Assembly (NCBI RefSeq): GCF_900103175.1
Contig: NZ_FNLF01000002.1
Location: 2,990,136 to 3,054,135 of the forward strand
DNA: 64,000 nucleotides
Source: Tsukamurella pulmonis
Lineage (GTDB): Bacteria > Actinomycetota > Actinomycetes > Mycobacteriales > Mycobacteriaceae
Direction of reading: 5' to 3'
Below the pieces are notes generated by a model. The model saw only the letters and a program-made list of their open reading frames with translations. It did not search any database and was not told the DNA's origin. This document shows, in pieces, positions 60,557 through 64,000 of the stretch. Every line of letters begins with the position of its first letter. The first letter of the stretch is position 1. The position numbers were made by a program, and so were the translations under genes.

Positions 60557-61279
60557 TCAGGCCAGCCGCAGCCGCATCAGGTAGCTGCTCTGCCCCACCG
60601 GAGCACCCGGCTCGCCGAGGCAGACCTCGTGCCACGCCCCGGGGACCGCGTCCAGGCCGCGCTCGCGCAGTTGCACGTCGAAGGCCTTGGCGGTGGGGGT
60701 CAGCGCGGCGGACCAGCGCCCGTCGACGCGGGTCTGCAGGTACGACGATGCGGGCAGGTCCAGGCAGTGCACGCGCGCCAGGCTCAGCCCCTTGCTGACC
60801 TCGAGCTGCTCGAGGACGTCGCCGACCTCCGCGTCGTCGATCCAGGCCGGCCGGCGCAGCAGGAGCGTCCACCGGGCACCGTCGGTGTCGTGCGCGGTGA
60901 CGTCGCCGCGCAGGCGCTCGAGCGGCGGCATGCTGAAATCGCTGCGGTCCGCGTCGTCGGCGCCCGGCGTGCCGCGGCGGGCGAGGGCCTTGTTGCGCAC
61001 CTTGACGCCGTAGGCGGCCGCGTAGAGGGCCTCTGCGGCCGCGCGGAAGTCCTCGGAGGTGCGGGGGCTGCCGTGCGTGTCGACGGCGAGATAGGCGCGC
61101 TCAGGCGCTGAGACGATCCCGATGTGCCCGACGGTGCCGTAATCACCGTCGCCGTACCCGTCCGGCTCGGCGGCCGTGAAGTCGAACTTGGCCCTCGGCG
61201 CGGCGACGGGGCCGCCCCGCCCTCGCACCTCGTCGGCGGTGAGCTTGCGTACGGACAGCCCCGCTCTGGCCTGCGTCAT
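60557..61279 (-). CDS. GyrI-like (effector-binding) domain protein
   Basis: A 240-residue protein built around a GyrI/SOUL-like fold. It shows AKFDFTAAEPDGYGDGDYGTVG, the YGVKVRNKAL segment and DFSMPPLERLRGD, a motif seen in GyrI-like small-molecule-binding proteins. No DNA-binding region. ATG 61279 or 61291; neither has a clear ribosome site. Confidence 0.8.
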   Translation of the reverse strand: MTQARAGLSVRKLTADEVRGRGGPVAAPRAKFDFTAAEPDGYGDGDYGTVGHIGIVSAPERAYLAVDTHGSPRTSEDFRAAAEALYAAAYGVKVRNKALARRGTPGADDADRSDFSMPPLERLRGDVTAHDTDGARWTLLLRRPAWIDDAEVGDVLEQLEVSKGLSLARVHCLDLPASSYLQTRVDGRWSAALTPTAKAFDVQLRERGLDAVPGAWHEVCLGEPGAPVGQSSYLMRLRLA

Positions 61280-61335
61280 AGGTGCATGCAACCAGGTGGA
61301 GACGTCCGCGGGACGACGGAGCGGTGAACACCGAC

Positions 61336-61380
61336 GAAAAAGCGACGCCCGCCCCGGTGAAATCCGGGACGGGCGTCGCT
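61336..61380 (-). terminator. Terminator after ctaF
   Basis: AGCGACGCCCG (61341-61351) pairs with 61370-61380, with an inner CCGG/CCGG pairing. On the minus strand the hairpin is followed by TTTTT, 11 nt after the ctaF stop. Confidence 0.88.
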
Positions 61381-61390
61381 ACGGGTGTCT

Positions 61391-61822
61391 CTAGTGCTTC
61401 TCGGGTCCCTTGTGGTACTCGAAGACGAGGCCCCACGCGGCGCCCACGACCAGCAGGCCGCCGAAGAACCACAGCCAGTACAGCTGCAGGGCGACGGAGA
61501 TGCCGACGATGGCGACCGAGGCCGAGAGCAGGATCGGCCACCAGGAGTGCGGGCTGAAGAAGCCCAGCTCGCCGGCACCGTCGGACACCTCGGCGTCCTC
61601 GTAGTCCTCGGGGCGGGTGTCGACGCGGTTGGACACGAACCGGAAGTACGTGCCGATGATCAGCGTCAGGCCACCGGTGAGGAACATGCCGGTCACGCCG
61701 ACCCACTCGACGGCGCCGTAGCCGTAGCCCGGGCCCCAGATCGCGGTGACGACGGTGTAGAGGATGCCGGCGAGGAAGAAGAACGCGGTGAGGAACTCGA
61801 AGAGTTTCGCTTCGACCTTCAT
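61391..61822 (-). CDS. ctaF: Cytochrome c oxidase subunit IV CtaF
   Basis: A 143-residue actinobacterial oxidase subunit with four helices ([36 protein letters not shown], two C-terminal). It has the conserved [13 protein letters not shown] motif. ATG 61822. It follows ctaC by 3 nt. Confidence 0.94.
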   Translation of the reverse strand: MKVEAKLFEFLTAFFFLAGILYTVVTAIWGPGYGYGAVEWVGVTGMFLTGGLTLIIGTYFRFVSNRVDTRPEDYEDAEVSDGAGELGFFSPHSWWPILLSASVAIVGISVALQLYWLWFFGGLLVVGAAWGLVFEYHKGPEKH

Positions 61823-61825
61823 GGC

Positions 61826-62932
61826 TCAGTTCGCTCCTTCTGCGCTGACGGGCGCGGTGCTGTTGCCCGACGCGGTACGACCGGTGCGGCGGGTGTCGAA
61901 CGGGAAGGTGCTCGTGGAGAGGCCCACCTCGCCGATCGACTCGAGCGCGGCGACGTTGTCCATGCCGGACTGCCGGGCCTCGATGTACTTCTTGAAGTTC
62001 TCCGGCGTCACGGCGCGGATCTCGAAGTTCATCATCGAGTGGTAGTCGCCGCACATCTCGGCGCAGCGGCCGACGAACGCGCCGGGGCGATCGATGCTGG
62101 AGACCTGGAACTTGTTCTGCGTGTGGTTCTGCACCGGGTTGGGCATCACGTCGCGCTTGAACGCGAACTGCGGCACGTAGAACGAGTGCACCACGTCGGC
62201 GGACGCGAGATCGAACTGCACGCGGGTGTCCGTCGGGAGCACCAGAACGGGGATCTCGGCCGACGAGCCCTGCACCTCGACGGTGCTGAACTTCAGGTAG
62301 TCGCGGATCTCCTGGAAGCGGCCGTGGTTCGGGCCGCGCTCGGGCTGCGCCTCGACGTGCCCGTGCTCCTTCATCTTCTCGGCTTCTTCGTTGAGCTTCG
62401 CGATGTCGGGCTGCTTGCCGTACGGGTTCTCCCGCTCGAGCTTGATCTTGTTGCCGTCGAGGGTGACCTCGCGGTACGCGAAGCGCCAGTTCCACTGGAA
62501 GGCGGTCACGTCGACCGTCACGCCGGGGTTGTCCTCGATCTTCTCGACCTTGGTCTGCACGACCACGGTGAAGTAGAAGAGCACGGCGATGATGAGGAAC
62601 GGAACCGCCGTGTAGAGCAGCTCCAGCGGCACGTTGTACGCGGTCTGCCGCGGGAAGTCGGGCGAATCCGCCTTCTTCCGGTGCTTGGTGATGGTCCAGA
62701 ACGTGAGGGCCCAGACGAGCACACCCATGATCAGGGCGGCAACGACGGACCAGCTCCACAGCTCAGTCATGTCACGGGCCTCGGGGGTCACACCCTCGGG
62801 CCAACCGAAACGCATCACCTCGTCGACGTCGCAGCCCGCGAGAGCGAACATGCCGACGACGAGCCCGGCGGCCAGAACCAGGCGCTTACGCCAGGACGTG
62901 GCCCCACCGTGGGCGTTACTTCCGGGTGCCAA
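61826..62932 (-). CDS. ctaC: Cytochrome c oxidase subunit II CtaC
   Basis: Lipoprotein oxidase subunit carrying the CuA centre. After lipobox FALAGC, two helices anchor the exported domain. CuA ligands appear in VVHSFYVP and GRCAEMCGDYHSMM. TTG 62932 is preferred for AGGAAGG seven bases upstream; GTG 62956 is in frame without a ribosome site. The 368-residue protein has a ~55-residue charged insert (KLNEEAEKMKEHGHVEAQPE) before the CuA domain. Confidence 0.93.
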   Translation of the reverse strand: MAPGSNAHGGATSWRKRLVLAAGLVVGMFALAGCDVDEVMRFGWPEGVTPEARDMTELWSWSVVAALIMGVLVWALTFWTITKHRKKADSPDFPRQTAYNVPLELLYTAVPFLIIAVLFYFTVVVQTKVEKIEDNPGVTVDVTAFQWNWRFAYREVTLDGNKIKLERENPYGKQPDIAKLNEEAEKMKEHGHVEAQPERGPNHGRFQEIRDYLKFSTVEVQGSSAEIPVLVLPTDTRVQFDLASADVVHSFYVPQFAFKRDVMPNPVQNHTQNKFQVSSIDRPGAFVGRCAEMCGDYHSMMNFEIRAVTPENFKKYIEARQSGMDNVAALESIGEVGLSTSTFPFDTRRTGRTASGNSTAPVSAEGAN

Positions 62933-63034
62933 TGTCGCGCCTTCCTGCTGAAACACGGTCAGTGCTACGGGGCCCGATCCGGACCGATCTCCCAGTCCGG
63001 GAACTCACGGCCGGGGCTGCACGTTCCCCTTGTA

Positions 63035-63047
63035 CTACGCAGCGTAG
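63035..63047. promoter_or_regulatory. Small palindrome in the ctaC-asnB promoter region
   Basis: CTACGCAGCGTAG is a perfect 13-bp palindrome ~100 bp upstream of ctaC. It could be an operator for ctaC or asnB. Confidence 0.4.
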
Positions 63048-63121
63048 ACCAACGGGGCGGCGTACACGCTGCGGGGTCGGCAAATGGCGCGTCGTTTCGC
63101 ATGCCCGGGGCGCGGGCCTGC

Positions 63122-63155
63122 GGCGTTCCGGTCGTCGGAGGCGTTCCGGCATACT
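63122..63155 (+). promoter_or_regulatory. asnB promoter with direct repeats
   Basis: GGCGTTCCGG occurs at 63122 and 63140, an 18-bp spacing, ending directly at CATACT (63150-63155), a -10-like box. The GTG of asnB follows eight bases later, so initiation is likely leaderless. The repeats could bind an activator. Confidence 0.5.
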
Positions 63156-63163
63156 GGTCAACC

Positions 63164-64000
63164 GTGTGTGGCCTCCTGGGATTCCTGTCCGCCGATCGAC
63201 ACGCGGGCGACGTCGTCGACGCGGTGACCGCTGCCGGCCGGTGCATGCGGCACCGCGGCCCGGACGAGTTCGGCGGCTCGTGGCACGACGACGACCTGGC
63301 GCTCAGCTTCAACCGCCTCGCCTTCATCGACATCGAGCACGCCCATCAGCCGCTGCGCTGGGGCCCGCCGGAGAACCCGGATCGGTACGCCCTGACCTTC
63401 AACGGTGAGATCTACAACTACCTCGAGTTGCGGCAGCGGCTGGCCGACGAGTTCGGCGCCGAGTTCCGCACCGAGGGCGACGGCGAGCCGATCGTCGCGG
63501 GCTTCCACCACTGGGGCGTCGAGGGTGTGCTGGCCGAGCTGCGGGGCATGTTCGCCTTCGCGATCTGGGACACCGAGAAGCGGGAGCTGACGCTCGCGCG
63601 CGATCAGTTCGGCATCAAGCCGCTGTACGTGGCGACGGGGTCCCGGGGCACCGTCTTCTCCTCGGAGAAGAAGTCCGTGCTCGCCCTGGCCGACGAGGCG
63701 GGCCTGAAGCCCGGCCTCGACGCCCGCGCCGTGCAGCACTACACCGTCCTGCAGTACGTGCCCGAGCCCGAGTCGCTGCATCTGGGTATCCGGCGCCTCG
63801 AGTCGGGCTGCTACGCGACCCTCTCCCCCGGCGGCGAGGTCGTCGGGAAGCGTTACTTCGAGCCGCGCTTCCCCGTGAAGCCCGTGACCGGCGGGCTGGA
63901 GTCCGCCGAGGCGAAGGCGATCTACCGCGACATCGCCGACGCGCTGCGCGACTCGGTGAAGATGCACATGCGCGCCGACGTGACCGTCGGCTCGTTCCTC
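63164..64000 (+). CDS. asnB: Asparagine synthetase (glutamine-hydrolysing) AsnB, 5' part
   Basis: Amidotransferase transferring glutamine nitrogen to aspartate. The visible ~279 residues contain the processed nucleophile Cys2 (MCGLLGFLS), the glutaminase motifs MRHRGPDEFG, NGEIYNYLELR and ARDQFGIKPLY, and the start of the synthetase domain (VTVGSFL). GTG 63164. The gene continues past the right edge. Orthologue of Rv2201. Confidence 0.94.
   Translation, partial: MCGLLGFLSADRHAGDVVDAVTAAGRCMRHRGPDEFGGSWHDDDLALSFNRLAFIDIEHAHQPLRWGPPENPDRYALTFNGEIYNYLELRQRLADEFGAEFRTEGDGEPIVAGFHHWGVEGVLAELRGMFAFAIWDTEKRELTLARDQFGIKPLYVATGSRGTVFSSEKKSVLALADEAGLKPGLDARAVQHYTVLQYVPEPESLHLGIRRLESGCYATLSPGGEVVGKRYFEPRFPVKPVTGGLESAEAKAIYRDIADALRDSVKMHMRADVTVGSFL

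Overview
The window is a gene-dense, high-GC actinobacterial chromosome segment. Gene content and order match the Mycobacterium tuberculosis block from ftsW/murD through mraZ, lppM, mptA, pknL, aroG, fadD15, pimB, trpD, ctaE-qcrCAB and ctaC to asnB. Lipomannan genes (mptA, pimB), a meso-diaminopimelate-type MurE, CtaF and a bcc-type QcrCAB complex place it in the Mycobacteriales. A Tsukamurella/Gordonia-like genus is my inference; no rRNA or tRNA is present to settle it.

Layout. (1) 1-10.6 kb, minus strand: the dcw operon mraZ-rsmH-ftsL-like-ftsI-murE-murF-mraY-murD-ftsW (ftsW runs off the left edge). Most junctions are 1-4 nt stop/start overlaps. A four-repeat MraZ operator lies upstream. 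(2) 10.6-17.4 kb: a 760-bp intergenic region with a second MraZ-like array and a large palindrome, then DUF3040, a SAV_6107-type HEPN gene, a GNAT, a phytoene-desaturase-like oxidoreductase, lppM, metF and a polyprenyl diphosphate synthase. (3) 17.4-21.4 kb: a four-gene siderophore ABC importer behind iron-box-like sequence. (4) 21.4-31.2 kb: mptA, a small orphan gene, an Rv2175c-type DNA-binding protein, pknL with five PASTA repeats, a small alarmone synthetase, a YdcF-type lipoprotein, a propionyl-CoA synthetase and a membrane protein.

(5) 31.25-35.95 kb: the outstanding feature. An AT-richer island sits in the 3' end of aroG, bounded by perfect 64-bp direct repeats, with no integrase inside. 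It carries (a) a P-loop ATPase whose first ~54 residues closely resemble the N-terminal domain of actinobacterial translation initiation factor IF-2, (b) an overlapping gene ending in a HEPN ribonuclease-type domain, and (c) an Mrr-type restriction endonuclease with a zinc ribbon, transcribed the other way directly behind aroG. I interpret it as a candidate, apparently undescribed, defence or conflict module in which a captured IF-2 domain may link an NTPase/HEPN pair to the translation machinery.

(6) 35.9-50.2 kb: aroG, RNase AS, PlsC, an amino-acid ABC system with a fused binding protein-permease, a ROK glucokinase, an ArsA-like ATPase with an altered P-loop, two START-like proteins, fadD15, pimB, and two NlpC/P60 proteins, the upstream one behind a ydaO-type (c-di-AMP) riboswitch. 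(7) 50.2-64 kb: a DEDD exonuclease/GIY-YIG fusion, an AsnC-like protein, a CitE-like lyase, YbaK, trpD, the respiratory genes ctaE-qcrCAB and ctaF-ctaC, and the start of asnB. Outside the island the window is typical core genome for cell-wall synthesis, envelope mannolipids and respiration.
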